Origin: Rickettsiales bacterium
Lineage (GTDB): Bacteria; Pseudomonadota; Alphaproteobacteria; Rickettsiales; UBA3002
DNA: 5,723 nt
Assembly: GCA_027489915.1 (NCBI GenBank)
Contig: JAIXZB010000122.1
Location: 1-5,723, forward strand
Direction: 5' to 3'
Both the position numbers and the translations under genes were made by a program. Position 1 is the first letter of the stretch. The number at the start of each line of letters is the position of its first letter. Below, piece by piece: positions 5,016 through 5,723 of the stretch. Under the pieces are notes generated by a model. The model ran no database searches. It had not been told where the DNA came from and saw nothing but the letters and a program-made list of their open reading frames with translations.

Positions 5016-5723
5016 ATGCCCAAAAGCCAATCTTTCACGTTAGCGCTAGCGCAGATGAATCCTGTGGTTGGGGATGTGCGGGGTAATGCTGCGGTGATTG
5101 TGGAGTATGCTACGCGTGCGGCCAAAGCAGGGGCGGATTTGGTGCTGTTTCCGGAGATGTGCTTGATTGGCTATCCGCCGGAGGATTTGGTGCTGACGCC
5201 GGCGTTTCGGGAATTGGCGATGGCGGAGGTGGAGGCGCTGGCACAGGCGACGGCGCACTTAACGTGCGATGTGCTGATTGGCTCGGTGTGGCATGATGGT
5301 GTGCGCACGTATAATGCCAGCATATTGCTGCAAAAGGGGTTTGTGGATGTGGTGCGCTGTAAGCACGAACTGCCAAACTATGGCGTGTTTGATGAAAAGC
5401 GCGTGTTTGCGAGTGGCCCTTTGCCCAAGGTGCTGAGCTGGCGTGGGGTGGAGCTTGGTGTGTTGATTTGCGAGGAAGTGTGGGACACTGCACTGCCCAA
5501 GGCATTGAAGCAGCAGGGGGCAGAGATATTGTTGGTGCAGAATGCATCGCCTTACACGATTGGTAAGGCGGGACAGCGCCACGCGGTGGTGCAGGATGCG
5601 GCGGATGAAACAGGGTTGCCTGTGGTGTATCTGAATATGGTCGGCGGGCAGGATGAGTTGGTGTTTGATGGGCGTTCGTATATTCATCACCCCGATGGTG
5701 TGGATGCGGTGCGGCTGCCTGCG
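5016..5723 (+). CDS. nadE: Glutamine-dependent NAD+ synthetase, N-terminal amidase domain (runs off right edge)
   Basis: The open frame runs from ATG 5016 to the window end, giving 236 codons of a protein normally about 550 residues or longer. What is visible is the nitrilase-type glutaminase domain that supplies ammonia to amidate deamido-NAD to NAD+, the last step of NAD synthesis. TLALAQMNPVVGDVRGN (8-24) is the typical start. The Glu-Lys-Cys triad is present: E47 in LFPEMCLIGYPPEDL, K116 in CKHELPNYGVFDEKRVF, and C152 in GVLICEEVWD. QNASPY (175-180), GQRH (186-189) and YLNMVGGQDELVFDGRSY (205-222) also match the long NadE form. The ATP-pyrophosphatase synthetase domain lies beyond the edge. 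The Shine-Dalgarno is poor, but ATG 5016 gives the normal N-terminus. The gene follows the repeat remnant rather than being tightly linked to etfA. Confidence 0.95.
   Translation, partial: MPKSQSFTLALAQMNPVVGDVRGNAAVIVEYATRAAKAGADLVLFPEMCLIGYPPEDLVLTPAFRELAMAEVEALAQATAHLTCDVLIGSVWHDGVRTYNASILLQKGFVDVVRCKHELPNYGVFDEKRVFASGPLPKVLSWRGVELGVLICEEVWDTALPKALKQQGAEILLVQNASPYTIGKAGQRHAVVQDAADETGLPVVYLNMVGGQDELVFDGRSYIHHPDGVDAVRLPA

Noticed and set aside
4919..5125. Reverse-strand 68-codon frame containing SFLRKRESPV
   Set aside because: That peptide is the known translation artefact of a dispersed repeat, and the rest is antisense to nadE.

Overview
The window looks like a chromosomal segment of an alphaproteobacterium. 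The evidence is a Usg-family protein, a zf-CHCC (NDUFS6-like) zinc protein beside a HIG1-type twin-transmembrane protein, and an etfB-etfA pair very close to the mitochondrial ETF subunits. I cannot name the genus. Moderate GC content and a strong excess of G over C on the + strand suggest a lineage with marked replication-strand bias.

Layout. Positions 1-829 hold two minus-strand genes: usg (560-829), and downstream of it the N-terminal part of a GT4-like glycosyltransferase that runs off the left edge (1-521). A divergent intergenic region (830-993) has candidate promoters in both directions and a small palindrome in the usg leader. Positions 994-2335 are a tight plus-strand cluster: a secreted lytic transglycosylase, a 62-residue zf-CHCC protein and a 62-residue HIG1-like membrane protein, with gaps of 4 and 3 bases. 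A 278-base non-coding stretch (2336-2613) contains a terminator-like hairpin inside a C-rich block bounded by near-perfect 13-base inverted repeats. etfB and etfA (2614-4292) follow with an ATGA overlap. Next comes an unrecognised 194-residue gene (4353-4937) with atypical composition, then a degenerate copy of the dispersed FLRKRESP / IPAKAGI-type repeat (about 4948-4984). The window ends inside the amidase half of a glutamine-dependent NAD synthetase, nadE (5016 to the right edge).

How the genes fit together. EtfAB collects electrons from acyl-CoA and related dehydrogenases for the quinone pool, and NadE makes NAD+. The zf-CHCC and HIG1 families are bacterial relatives of mitochondrial complex I and complex IV accessory proteins. 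Much of the window is therefore respiratory or redox housekeeping, with a cell-wall enzyme leading one operon. I do not see a defence system, CRISPR array, RNA gene or insertion sequence. The parts least explained by housekeeping are the bounded non-coding block at 2341-2501 and the orphan gene plus repeat between etfA and nadE.
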